A stretch of DNA of 59,487 nt from Gammaproteobacteria bacterium. Lineage in GTDB: Bacteria; Pseudomonadota; Gammaproteobacteria; Legionellales; Legionellaceae. This document shows positions 9,064 through 17,609 of this stretch, piece after piece. The position numbers were made by a program, and so were the translations under genes. Every line of letters starts with the position of its first letter. The first letter of the stretch is position 1. Where the stretch lies: positions 1 through 59,487 of the forward strand of contig JASBUO010000089.1 of assembly GCA_030147855.1 (NCBI GenBank), read 5' to 3'. Below the pieces are notes generated by a model, which was given only the letters and a program-made list of their open reading frames with translations, did no database searches and had not been told where the DNA came from.

Positions 9064-9693
9064 ATGATGCTTTATTTTGAGCTAGAGCTTCTTGTGGAAA
9101 AAAAAATTGATGTTTTTGCCATAAAAGATTTACACGATGAGGCGATCGTGACCTGGAAGGCATCAGAGGTGTCATTAAAGGCGGAAGGTTTTTTGAAGCT
9201 GGTTGAAGAAAATCATGCCTTTAACTATCGACTTTGGCATGCTGAAGATAAGGCGCGCCGTGAAGACATGGGTTATGAGTTTGTCTATCACGCAAAGCGT
9301 GCTATTGATGGATATAATCAGAAGCGTAATGATTGTATGGAAGCAATAGACGACTATTTGATGGCCTTGTTAAAGCCAGTATCTCCAAGCAGAGCACCTG
9401 TGCATTCTGAAACACCAGGAATGATGATTGACAGGTTGTCCATCTTAGCGCTTAAACATTACCATATGGCGGCACAAACTGTTCGTGAAGATGTTGATGA
9501 TGCGCATCGAACGCAGTGCTTGAAGAAGCTTGAAGTCATCGTTGCGCAAAGCAGACAGCTTTTGATATGTCTGGATGAGTTGTTACGGGAGGTCGCTGAG
9601 AAAAAGAGAACCTTCCGTGTGTATAGGCAGTTTAAGATGTATAATTCTGCCGTTTTAAATCCAGAGTTATATCACCAAAAGGTGTCTGCTTAG
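9064..9693 (+). CDS. DUF4254 domain protein
   Basis: A 209-residue, mostly helical soluble protein without signal peptide or membrane segments. The block FNYRLWHAEDKARR followed later by ETPGMMIDRLSILALKHYHM is what I associate with DUF4254, a family of unknown function seen in various Gram-negative bacteria, in some of them near lipopolysaccharide glycosyltransferase genes. Two ATGs (9064, 9067) lie together and the ribosome binding site is weak (AAGG about 12 bases upstream). It stands alone between divergent and convergent neighbours and is followed by a short terminator-like hairpin, so it appears monocistronic. Function is not known. Confidence 0.8.
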   Translation: MMLYFELELLVEKKIDVFAIKDLHDEAIVTWKASEVSLKAEGFLKLVEENHAFNYRLWHAEDKARREDMGYEFVYHAKRAIDGYNQKRNDCMEAIDDYLMALLKPVSPSRAPVHSETPGMMIDRLSILALKHYHMAAQTVREDVDDAHRTQCLKKLEVIVAQSRQLLICLDELLREVAEKKRTFRVYRQFKMYNSAVLNPELYHQKVSA

Positions 9694-9752
9694 GTTTATG
9701 CCATATTCCTGTAGCGCCGAGCGATCTGGGCATGTTTTTGAATAGTAAAAGC

Positions 9753-9773
9753 TCTGTGCATGACAGATTTTTT
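9753..9773 (+). terminator. Weak rho-independent terminator after DUF4254 gene
   Basis: TCTGT (9753-9757) pairs with ACAGA (9763-9767) around a five-base loop, followed at once by six T. The stem is short and AT-rich, so efficiency is uncertain, but place and strand fit the end of the DUF4254 gene. Confidence 0.45.
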
Positions 9774-9848
9774 GTTAAGTGCGTTTAATATTCGGATGAT
9801 ATAGCGGGTAACAGTTATAAAAAAGCATGCATCATATTACGATACAGC

Positions 9849-12338
9849 TTAAGTAAGCGTCGGTGACAGTCTATCATCCCAGGAGCCGCTTCGATCCCTT
9901 TTGTTTCCGGTAGCGTTTTCTTTATCCCCTGGACGCAAATCAGAGTCAGTAGCCGAGTAGCTTCTGGCAGATGGTTTCGTAGGTATTGGTGTGTTTGATT
10001 TAAATAAGCCAGATTTTGCAAGAATAGATGCACTTACCGGCGCGTTTAGTGAGTCCTTGTCTTGAAAAAGGGCTTCCACGCCACTACATGAGTCAACTTC
10101 TTCCTGTTCTGCATCTTCATGTGCCTGAGACGCATTTTTGTTGATGCTGCTTTTTGCTTCTTTCTCTTGGGTTGTACTGCTTCCAGATGTGTCTTTTTTA
10201 TTAGTTTCGTTAGAGGCGTCATCTGACTTGCTGAATAGTGAGTTGAGATGTTTTCCAGCTACACGGCCTGCCCAAACGAACGCAAAGCTTAGCATTACGG
10301 GAACAATAATGAGATATGTCAGAGGGTTGCTCATGTCCGCTGCACTGCCAGTTAATTCACAGCCCATAAGGAAAAATTTAATAGCTTTAAGAATGCCAGA
10401 GAAAGCTGCACGGAATATGTCGGTCCAACTCATTAAGAAATAAATAGGCAGTGCTAAATCAAGTCCCAAATCAAACAGCGTAGAGGAATACTGCCTACTT
10501 TTCTCTTTGGGAAACTCTTTGAGCAAGACACTAAAAGGCTTGTTTTTGTACTTTCCAATAAAGTTATAAATAGAGACATCTCTGTCAGCTCGATGTTGTT
10601 TTTGCTTGGCTTCATAGTCTCGCGCAATGCTTAATGAATACAATGTAAAGCCAATAACGAGTGCAACACCTGCTAAAGCTGTACAAAGAGCAACTAATGC
10701 AGGAAGAGGGGTTGCAAAGAAAAGCGAGCTAACAGCAGAGACTGCAAATACACTACACACAAGCGCCGTGTAGGCCGCAAGTGCTTGGCGTAGCCCCATC
10801 AAAATGGCATCTGTTTTTGAAATTTTATGGGATTCAAATAGTCTTTTTCGGTCACTATTGAACTGGGCGAGGGCGGCATTAACATTGTTATCTGCTTTTT
10901 CGAGTAATCTGGTGAGTGCCGGGTCATCGAGAGGAAGAGAAAAATTTTTGGAAGCTTTAATGATTCTGTGTTCTATCTCGGCGCGTCTAGAGAGTTGTAC
11001 TTCAAGGTTTTTTGCACTCAAGGCAAGTTCTGCTTTATGTCGAGAAATGTATAAATTCCTCTGAAAATCTTTCTCTTCATGTAGGCGCGTGACAATGCAT
11101 GCGGCACAGAAGAAGAGTGATACGCAAGAGACTGCAAAAAGAATTTGTGGTGTCATTGCTGTAATGGAAATGAGCCCCATAAACATATAGAGGCCATCAA
11201 TGAAGCCACTATATGTTGCCGAGCCGTAACTCTTACGCTCGAGTAGTTTGGACTGCCGGTTTTTACTGACACGCTCTGTAATGGCTTTGTGAAATGCTGC
11301 GTAATGTTTTTCTGCAATGCCGGGCAGCAGACTGCGCCACTGGAGAATGCTTGGGTGTAATGGATCTAAATCGCGGGACGCACTGGCACGACTTAAGAGT
11401 ATATTGAGCCTTTTAGCATCAATATTAATTCGATGGCTTTTGGCTTGTTTGGTTTCGTAGTCATAGCTAATGTAATAGAGTTCGTTTTTAGACTTATCAT
11501 TTCTGTTTCGGATAAGGCGAAAACCGTTAGCATGCTTTTGGAGTGCTTCACTACCATCTTCGGGCAGTGGTGTTGTGAGTTCACGGAATGTACCCCAATG
11601 GTTCAAGTCGGTGATGGCAGCCTTATTATCATCCATCATGTCCTTACGAGCGTTAATCATACTGCGATTCCAGGAACGATTGAGTGCTGAGGCAATCGCA
11701 AAGAATCCACCTGCCGGAAGGAGAAGGAAAGAACAATCTTGGGCTGCGAGTAAATAAATGGCGTGAACAGTGCTTTTAGTACCGCGCAGCGCATTTTTAA
11801 TGCCTTTAACAGCGTCTCGAAACGCTTGCCACGCACGATAAATGGCTTTTCCAGCAGCTGTTTCAGAGTTGTAGTAACTGTTAGCAAATGCGCCAATTAA
11901 GGCAAGAGGAACAATGCCAAGTGTTGCAGCAATAAGTCCTTCAGGAGTACGCAGCCAGTCATACATTTCTTCTGCTGCTCTGGCATCATTTTGTAGGCCA
12001 TACTCTAAGTCCCATCCCAGCTCGGCCATTTTAGGGAACAAGTTGACCACGTCAAGTGCACCATAAGCAGAATAGATGCTGCCATCTTTATCAAGACTTG
12101 TAACAGACTCTTTTACTTTGGCTTTATATGTAGTTGCCTTCTTTGTTGGAGCAGCGGGCGTATCTCTTTTTTTAATATTTATGGCGGGTTTTTGAAATGA
12201 TTTGGTGTTTGGTGTATCGGTAAGGGGCGGGCTTTTAGGAACCTCCAAGAAAGAGGTTGTTCCAGAGGGCACCGCTGGGCTCAGACACTGTCCTTTGAGA
12301 AAGGGTGAATCTGCTGTATCGCCTAACACCAGAGTCAT
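9849..12338 (-). CDS. Large multi-pass membrane protein, unknown function
   Basis: I do not recognise this 829-residue protein. Visible layout: residues 1-90 are Ser/Pro/Lys/Thr-rich and likely disordered; two hydrophobic segments near 125-200; a soluble stretch of about 150 residues; a second hydrophobic pair; a heptad-like charged helical section of about 110 residues; a third hydrophobic pair; then a fourth pair near 640-720 and an acidic, low-complexity cytoplasmic tail of about 110 residues. There is no signal peptide. The frame is open 20 codons further upstream only from a TTG, so the ATG at 12338 is used; its ribosome binding site is poor. The 666-residue protein at 48348 has the same order of parts (hydrophobic pairs split by coiled coil, disordered C-terminus). 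An envelope scaffold or a translocated effector are both possible. Confidence 0.75.
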   Translation of the reverse strand: MTLVLGDTADSPFLKGQCLSPAVPSGTTSFLEVPKSPPLTDTPNTKSFQKPAINIKKRDTPAAPTKKATTYKAKVKESVTSLDKDGSIYSAYGALDVVNLFPKMAELGWDLEYGLQNDARAAEEMYDWLRTPEGLIAATLGIVPLALIGAFANSYYNSETAAGKAIYRAWQAFRDAVKGIKNALRGTKSTVHAIYLLAAQDCSFLLLPAGGFFAIASALNRSWNRSMINARKDMMDDNKAAITDLNHWGTFRELTTPLPEDGSEALQKHANGFRLIRNRNDKSKNELYYISYDYETKQAKSHRINIDAKRLNILLSRASASRDLDPLHPSILQWRSLLPGIAEKHYAAFHKAITERVSKNRQSKLLERKSYGSATYSGFIDGLYMFMGLISITAMTPQILFAVSCVSLFFCAACIVTRLHEEKDFQRNLYISRHKAELALSAKNLEVQLSRRAEIEHRIIKASKNFSLPLDDPALTRLLEKADNNVNAALAQFNSDRKRLFESHKISKTDAILMGLRQALAAYTALVCSVFAVSAVSSLFFATPLPALVALCTALAGVALVIGFTLYSLSIARDYEAKQKQHRADRDVSIYNFIGKYKNKPFSVLLKEFPKEKSRQYSSTLFDLGLDLALPIYFLMSWTDIFRAAFSGILKAIKFFLMGCELTGSAADMSNPLTYLIIVPVMLSFAFVWAGRVAGKHLNSLFSKSDDASNETNKKDTSGSSTTQEKEAKSSINKNASQAHEDAEQEEVDSCSGVEALFQDKDSLNAPVSASILAKSGLFKSNTPIPTKPSARSYSATDSDLRPGDKENATGNKRDRSGSWDDRLSPTLT

Positions 12339-12446
12339 TTGAATAGAACGGTAGCTGAGATTGGAGTAAATTTTAAAGGATATAAAAAAAAGATGCAAGG
12401 ATTATTGCAAATTGTTTTTTTTTAACTCAAAAAAATCTCAACCTAT

Positions 12447-12478
12447 CACTATAACATGTTATTTTGGGTGTTATAGTG
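12447..12478. promoter_or_regulatory. Palindromic region, possible operator upstream of the 829-residue protein
   Basis: CACTATAACA (12447-12456) and TGTTATAGTG (12469-12478) are perfect inverted repeats with a 12-base spacer. The first arm also overlaps a perfect 12-base palindrome ATAACATGTTAT (12451-12462). The block lies about 110 bases upstream of the 829-residue protein's start and 50 bases after pagP. Low GC and no adjoining T-run argue against an ordinary terminator; a regulator site is more likely. Confidence 0.4.
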
Positions 12479-12528
12479 GTCATAACGTTTTTTTTGTGTA
12501 AGAAATTTATGATTGCACATGTAGGTGC

Positions 12529-13086
12529 TTAAAGTGTGTATTTACCTAACACAAAAAGCACATTTCCAACGCCTTTTGCGCCGGGAACATAGGACGCAAG
12601 GATTGAAAGGCGGTGAAAATTAAGGCCTGCCCAAGGAAGGGCGCCTGGAAAGGGGGCATTGTTAAAAATATCAGGCCTTGCAGTAATGAATACGGTAAAA
12701 CCAATGCCGACACTACTGGCTTCATTAATATGGAGTGTTTTTAGGAATGCATAACCTGAAATGGGCTGGACTTTGCTGTGAGATTCAAGGAATGCAAAAG
12801 CGTAGAGACCGTGCCAGTCACCATTTTCATCAAAAAAACCCTTACCAAGGCCGCCGCCCCAAGCATTTTCATTGTAGGTGCCTAGTTTGTGTTCTGGGTA
12901 GCGAAAACGATTGTGCCAAGCATACCCGGTCAGGTAAAGTTCGTTATCGCCTTCGCTCCATGTTTGGTAGGGACGTACACAAACAGGCTTGAGCCAGTCG
13001 GGCCAGTTTTTACAGTGAGAAGGGATGTCTGCATACAAATTTTTGAACAGCAGTAGACCGAAAAACAAAAAGCGTGTTTGTCTCAT
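12529..13086 (-). CDS. pagP: Lipid A palmitoyltransferase PagP (Rcp-like)
   Basis: Outer-membrane beta-barrel acyltransferase that moves palmitate from phospholipid to lipid A, giving resistance to cationic peptides; the Legionella homologue is called Rcp. The 185-residue protein has a signal peptide ending near LYA, the conserved helix-barrel start (YLTGYAWHNRF), WGGGLGKG, WHGLYAFAF and the ARPD-like segment before the C-terminal strands. The catalytic His is at 58. The position matching E. coli Asp76 is Glu101 and the serine of the pair is kept (Ser102), so the DS dyad reads ES. The gene is probably monocistronic. Family identity is clear from the barrel motifs; activity with Glu is not proven by sequence. 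Confidence 0.88.
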   Translation of the reverse strand: MRQTRFLFFGLLLFKNLYADIPSHCKNWPDWLKPVCVRPYQTWSEGDNELYLTGYAWHNRFRYPEHKLGTYNENAWGGGLGKGFFDENGDWHGLYAFAFLESHSKVQPISGYAFLKTLHINEASSVGIGFTVFITARPDIFNNAPFPGALPWAGLNFHRLSILASYVPGAKGVGNVLFVLGKYTL

Positions 13087-13177
13087 GTATATTTAGCCTG
13101 CCGTAGGGGTTTTGTAGCAACTCCCTTTAGTGTTAATGTTGATAGACCAATACCAAAAATAGAGGGCCTATACTACC

Positions 13178-14572
13178 ATGGACCTTTTTCGCAAGAAAGA
13201 TCCCCGTGCCTCATCAGATGGCTTAGCATTAAAGCGCTGTTTGTCTGGTTTTGACTTAACATTATTGGGAATAGGGGCTGTTATTGGGGCAGGTGTTTTT
13301 GTGTTGACTGGTGTTGTTGCCGCAACGCAAGCAGGACCTGCTATTATTTTTTCTTATGTATTAGCAGGTCTTGCCTGTGTATTTTCGGCGCTTTCCTATG
13401 CTGAGCTTGCGGCCATGATTGGAGGTTGTGGGAGTGCTTATGGTTATGCCTATGCAGGATTTGGTGAATTACTTGCCTGGATTGTTGGCTGGGATTTGTT
13501 ATTAGAATATACCGTTTCTGTATCGGCCGTGTCAGTTGGGTGGAGTGCTTATGTGGGAGATGTGTTTTCAAGCCTTGCAATACATTTTCCGAAAACGCTC
13601 CTCCATGGGCCAAGCGAAGGTGGTATTGTCAATATGATGGCGTTGCTGGTGATTTTTTCATTAACAGGGATTTTAAGTGTTGGAATGCGCTCAAGTGCGC
13701 GCTTTAATCACACAATGGTCATGATTAAGTTACTTGTGATTGGGGTTGTTGTGGTTGTCACAGGGCTTGCCTTCCAGAAAGCAAACTGGGTGCCATTTGT
13801 GCCGTTTGGCTGGGGGGGGGTGGTTGAGGGCGCATCACTTATTTTCTTTGCATATGTTGGGTTTGATGCAGTGGCAACGACCGCAGAAGAGGTGATAGAA
13901 CCACAAAAAAATCTTCCAATTGGTATTGTTGGTTCATTATTTATCTGCACAGCCATTTATATCATTGTGGCGGGGAGTTTGACGGGCGCTGTATCGTATA
14001 AACTTCTGAATGTTGCCTCTCCCATTAGTCATGCTTTATTACTCTTGGGGCAGCCTGTTATCGCAGGGGTGGTTGGTGTAGGAGCTATTGCGGGTCTTAC
14101 AACGGTGATGCTTGTGCTTTTTTATGGGTTGAGTCGTGTATTTTTAGCCATGTCGCGAGACGGATTATTGCCGCATTATTTTTCAAAACTCCATCCGCGC
14201 ACACATACTCCGGTTCGTATTTTAGTGACTTGTGGTGTTTTGATGGCGTTAATTGCAGGCTGGGTACCTATTGGTGAGCTAGCTGGATTGGTAAACGTAG
14301 GTACGCTATTTGCATTTATTGTCGTGTGCGGGGGCGTGATTGTATTGCGTTATACACAACCTGATGCAGAGCGACCATTTAGAACGCCAGGCGCGCCATT
14401 GACGCCGTTACTAGGGATTGTATGCTGTGCTTATTTAATGATTAACTTGCCCTGGGTAACCTTGTTGCGGTTTGTTGTGTGGATGGCAATTGGAATCATC
14501 GTTTATTTTGGGTTTAGTCGTTCAAATAGTGCCTTGTCACCTAAAAACCTCTCGCTCGAGGAGCAGGCTTGA
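13178..14572 (+). CDS. APC-family amino acid permease
   Basis: Inner-membrane amino acid transporter of the amino acid-polyamine-organocation superfamily, 464 residues with about 12 hydrophobic segments. The first helix carries the unwound substrate-binding motif GIGAVIGAGVFVLTG, and helix 6 has FFAYVGFDAVATTAEEV, features of the cationic amino acid transporter (CAT/YfnA) branch. Substrate cannot be fixed from sequence; basic or neutral amino acids are typical. A GAGGG lies 11 bases before the ATG. It is convergent with the phosphate transporter gene, with 13 bases between them, and appears to be a single-gene unit. Confidence 0.9.
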   Translation: MDLFRKKDPRASSDGLALKRCLSGFDLTLLGIGAVIGAGVFVLTGVVAATQAGPAIIFSYVLAGLACVFSALSYAELAAMIGGCGSAYGYAYAGFGELLAWIVGWDLLLEYTVSVSAVSVGWSAYVGDVFSSLAIHFPKTLLHGPSEGGIVNMMALLVIFSLTGILSVGMRSSARFNHTMVMIKLLVIGVVVVVTGLAFQKANWVPFVPFGWGGVVEGASLIFFAYVGFDAVATTAEEVIEPQKNLPIGIVGSLFICTAIYIIVAGSLTGAVSYKLLNVASPISHALLLLGQPVIAGVVGVGAIAGLTTVMLVLFYGLSRVFLAMSRDGLLPHYFSKLHPRTHTPVRILVTCGVLMALIAGWVPIGELAGLVNVGTLFAFIVVCGGVIVLRYTQPDAERPFRTPGAPLTPLLGIVCCAYLMINLPWVTLLRFVVWMAIGIIVYFGFSRSNSALSPKNLSLEEQA

Positions 14573-14585
14573 AACCGAGAAGTGC

Positions 14586-15578
14586 TTAAATTAAAAATAG
14601 AGCCATCACACAAGCAGAGACAAACCCTGCAGCAGGCAGGGTAAATAGCCATGCGATACAAATTCTTTTAACAGTGCGCCAATGCGTACGGCCCTCTGTA
14701 TTTGAAAAGCCAACACCGGTAATCGAGCCGGTAACAGTTTGTGTGGTTGAGACCGGAATGCCAGCTTCCGTTGACGCAAGAATAATGCCTGCGGCACCTG
14801 TTTCTGCTGCGCATCCTCGCATAGGATTTAGGTGCGTGATGCATGAGCCCATGGTGTGTACGATGCGCCATCCGCCAAAGAGTGTACCAAGGCTTATCAT
14901 TAAGTAGCAGGAAATCACGACCCAAAACGGAACGTGAAAAGGCCCTTCAAGCCAAGATGCTGACATGAGTAAGGCTGTGATAATTCCCATGGTTTTTTGT
15001 GCATCATTACTGCCATGCGCAAGACTTAATAGTGCCGACGAAGTGAGCTGTAAATATTTAAACCAGTAGTTAAGTTGTTCTTCATGATTTTTTTTAAAGC
15101 AGTATCTGAGTAAAGCGCCTATCAAAGCGCCCGCAAAAAGACCTAGGAGAGGAGCGATAAAAATACCAAATCCTACTTTAATAAACCCTGCGCTTTGTAA
15201 ACTATGAAAGCCGCCTTGCGCGATACCAGCCCCTGCCAAACCACCAATGAGGGCGTGCGATGAGCTTGATGGCAGACCGAAATACCAGGTAATAAGGTTC
15301 CAGCACGTCGCACCAATCAATGCAGAAAAAATGAGGTTCGGACTGATGATATCGAGGTCTATGATACCTTTACCAATCGTTTTAGCAACCATTAGGTTGA
15401 AAAAGGCAAAGGCCATGAAATTAAAAAAAGCAGCCCATAAAACAGCTTGTCGTGGTGTTAGGACGCCAGTTGTGACAATGGTTGCAATAGAATTGCCTGC
15501 GTCATGAAAGCCATTAATGAAGTCAAAAGCGTAAGCCAGAACAATAATACCTACAATAAAGAGGGTGCTTTGTTCCAT
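14586..15578 (-). CDS. PiT-family inorganic phosphate transporter
   Basis: Low-affinity phosphate (or metal-phosphate) symporter of the inner membrane, 330 residues with about ten hydrophobic segments. Both halves of the inverted-repeat signature are present: FINGFHDAGNSIATIV near the N-terminus and GSNDAQKTMGI after the central loop. Length fits the short bacterial type rather than the 500-residue E. coli PitA. The start ATG follows GAGG by 9 bases. No DUF47 partner, often next to pit genes, is seen here; coq7 is 15 bases upstream on the same strand, so the two may be co-transcribed although functionally unrelated. Confidence 0.9.
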   Translation of the reverse strand: MEQSTLFIVGIIVLAYAFDFINGFHDAGNSIATIVTTGVLTPRQAVLWAAFFNFMAFAFFNLMVAKTIGKGIIDLDIISPNLIFSALIGATCWNLITWYFGLPSSSSHALIGGLAGAGIAQGGFHSLQSAGFIKVGFGIFIAPLLGLFAGALIGALLRYCFKKNHEEQLNYWFKYLQLTSSALLSLAHGSNDAQKTMGIITALLMSASWLEGPFHVPFWVVISCYLMISLGTLFGGWRIVHTMGSCITHLNPMRGCAAETGAAGIILASTEAGIPVSTTQTVTGSITGVGFSNTEGRTHWRTVKRICIAWLFTLPAAGFVSACVMALFLI

Positions 15579-15593
15579 GGTACGTTTCCTCGT

Positions 15594-16235
15594 TTAGAGG
15601 TGATAACTGCTTTTCGTTAATAGTTTTGATATAGCATACATTAGCTGCCTAATCAAAAGTGGTAGCTCCTTTGCGCCAGCATCATGTGCAAGCTCGGCAT
15701 GTGCCATTTCATCTGTTTTCATCTGTGAGAGAATGGCGATAGTTTTTTGATCGGACGGGGGTAAGTATTTTAAGTGTCGCTCTAGGTGTTCTGTGACTTG
15801 GCGTTCTGTTTCAGCGACAAATCCGAGACTCCATTGGTCGCCAATAAGGCCTGCAAAAGCACCAATTAACCACGAGCCCGCGTACCAAAAAGGGTTGAGT
15901 ACACTGGGGGCACTGCCAAGCTCTTTAAGGCGTGTTTCACACCAAGCGAGGTGATCAATTTCTTCGATGGCCGCGGTATTCATTTGTACTCTAATGGTTT
16001 CAAATTTTGCGGTTAAAGCTTGTCCTCGGTAGAGGGCTTGTGCACATACCTCACCGGCATGATTCACGCGCATAAGGCCTGCAATATGCTTTTTTTCTTG
16101 AGCACTAAGCGGTGCATCAGGAACAGATTTTGCAGGGGATTCCCGTGGACACTCACGCTTTTCGGGGGGGAGCACGGTACGTAATGTTGCATCGACTTCA
16201 GCAAGAAGGCGATCAAAGGGTGTTATTTTTCGCAT
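15594..16235 (-). CDS. coq7: Demethoxyubiquinone monooxygenase Coq7
   Basis: Di-iron hydroxylase for the C6 step of ubiquinone ring modification, used in many Proteobacteria in place of the flavoprotein UbiF. The ferritin-like core has the expected glutamate/histidine ligands: LMRVNHAGEVCAQALY, EEIDHLAW (ExxH), a central Glu in VAETERQV and KTDEMAHAEL (ExxH). From the ATG at 16235 there are 213 residues beginning MRKITPFDRLL, the usual family start. The frame is open back to 16325, but that would overlap the divergent pepP and add an unrelated hydrophobic leader, so the later start is preferred; no strong ribosome binding site decides it. Context with ubiH and ubiI supports the role. Confidence 0.92.
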   Translation of the reverse strand: MRKITPFDRLLAEVDATLRTVLPPEKRECPRESPAKSVPDAPLSAQEKKHIAGLMRVNHAGEVCAQALYRGQALTAKFETIRVQMNTAAIEEIDHLAWCETRLKELGSAPSVLNPFWYAGSWLIGAFAGLIGDQWSLGFVAETERQVTEHLERHLKYLPPSDQKTIAILSQMKTDEMAHAELAHDAGAKELPLLIRQLMYAISKLLTKSSYHL

Positions 16236-16310
16236 GTAAGGCATACTAGCAAGTTTGGGTTGCCTCAGCAAATCCGTTATGATTGAGAAAAATGACAAGG
16301 TGAATGACAT

Positions 16311-17609
16311 ATGATTGATTATCAAGCACGGCGGCGTGCGTTAGCGGCTCGTCTTCCTGTTGATGCACTGGCTGTGATTCCATCTGCATCGGAAATATTA
16401 CGCAATGGAGATAGCCATTATCGTTTTAGGCAATCCAGTGATTTTTATTATTTAACGGGATTTAATGAGTCAAATGCAACACTTGTGATTACAGCAGGTG
16501 CTAACAGCGAAAGCATTCTATTTTGCCGCCCAAATAATCCGGATGAAGAGCAATGGGTTGGGCCTAGGCTTGGCTTGGATGCAGCATTGACCGAGTTGTT
16601 GGTTGATGCGACTTTTGCAAGTGATGCATTAGAGACAGAGTTGCCGGCGTTATTGCTTGATAAACGTGCAGTATATTACCCGATGGGGGACAAGGTGGCA
16701 TTTGATAGGATGCTTCGGGCAGCATGGCATCGTGCAAAAGCACGCGCACATCGTGCTCAAGTAACGCCGGAAGTGTTTGGAGATATTGCGCCGATATTAG
16801 GCGAGTTGCGGCTCATAAAAGATGCGGCAGAAATTGCGTGCATGCGCGAGGCTGCTCGTATTTCAATTGTGGCACATGAGCGTGTGATGCAAACAGTCTC
16901 AGCTGCGCGTAATGAGCGTGAGCTTGAAGCAGAGTTTGTGTATGCGCTAGGAAAGGCAGGTTGCCGCGATATGGCTTACGATGCCATTATTGCAGGGGGG
17001 GCACGTGCTTGTACATTGCATTACACAGCGAATGATGCGGCTTTAACGCCAGGTGAGTTACTGCTGATTGATGCGGGCGCGGAAGTCGGTAATTATGCAT
17101 CTGATATTACCCGTACTTATCCTATTAACGGTACGTTCAGCACAGAACAACGTTTAATTTATGAGCTCGTTTGGCAGGCACAAAAAGCGGGTATGGCATG
17201 TGTAAAACCAAAGGCACCATGGGGCAATATTCAAGCGGCGGTGGTTGATGTGTTAACGAGAGGGCTGGTTGATTTAGGGCTTTTAAAAGGAGATGTGAGC
17301 ACATTAATTGCTGAAGGCGCCTATAAACCCTTTTATATGCATAATGCTGGTCACTGGTTAGGATTGGATGTGCATGATGCCGGAGCATATATGCAAGATG
17401 GCACATTTCGTTTGCTTGAGCCTGGTATGGTGCTTACAGTTGAGCCTGGCCTCTATATCTCCAAAGATTGTAAATTGGTTGATGAAAAATGGCGGGGCAT
17501 TGGGGTTAGAATTGAAGATGATATATTAGTGACGCCTGAGGGACATGATAATTTAACAAAGGCACTTCGAGTGAGCCCTGATAGTTTAGAGGATTTTGTG
17601 CGTGGTTAA
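16311..17609 (+). CDS. pepP: Xaa-Pro aminopeptidase
   Basis: Cytoplasmic M24B metallopeptidase removing N-terminal residues before proline, 432 residues. The N-terminal creatinase-like domain contains the DFYYLTGFNE motif; the pita-bread domain shows the metal ligands Asp (LLIDAGAEVGNYASD, two Asp), His (HNAGHWLGLDVHD) and two Glu (LTVEPGLYI, GVRIEDDI). AAGGTG lies 8 bases before the ATG. It begins the pepP-ubiH-ubiI operon, whose order is conserved with E. coli; the ubiH start lies inside the last codons of pepP. Confidence 0.95.
   Translation: MIDYQARRRALAARLPVDALAVIPSASEILRNGDSHYRFRQSSDFYYLTGFNESNATLVITAGANSESILFCRPNNPDEEQWVGPRLGLDAALTELLVDATFASDALETELPALLLDKRAVYYPMGDKVAFDRMLRAAWHRAKARAHRAQVTPEVFGDIAPILGELRLIKDAAEIACMREAARISIVAHERVMQTVSAARNERELEAEFVYALGKAGCRDMAYDAIIAGGARACTLHYTANDAALTPGELLLIDAGAEVGNYASDITRTYPINGTFSTEQRLIYELVWQAQKAGMACVKPKAPWGNIQAAVVDVLTRGLVDLGLLKGDVSTLIAEGAYKPFYMHNAGHWLGLDVHDAGAYMQDGTFRLLEPGMVLTVEPGLYISKDCKLVDEKWRGIGVRIEDDILVTPEGHDNLTKALRVSPDSLEDFVRG

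Noticed and set aside
16236-16325. Longer Coq7 with a 30-residue hydrophobic leader
   Set aside because: The extension overlaps the divergent pepP start and is not part of the family; the usual start is MRKITPFDRLL.
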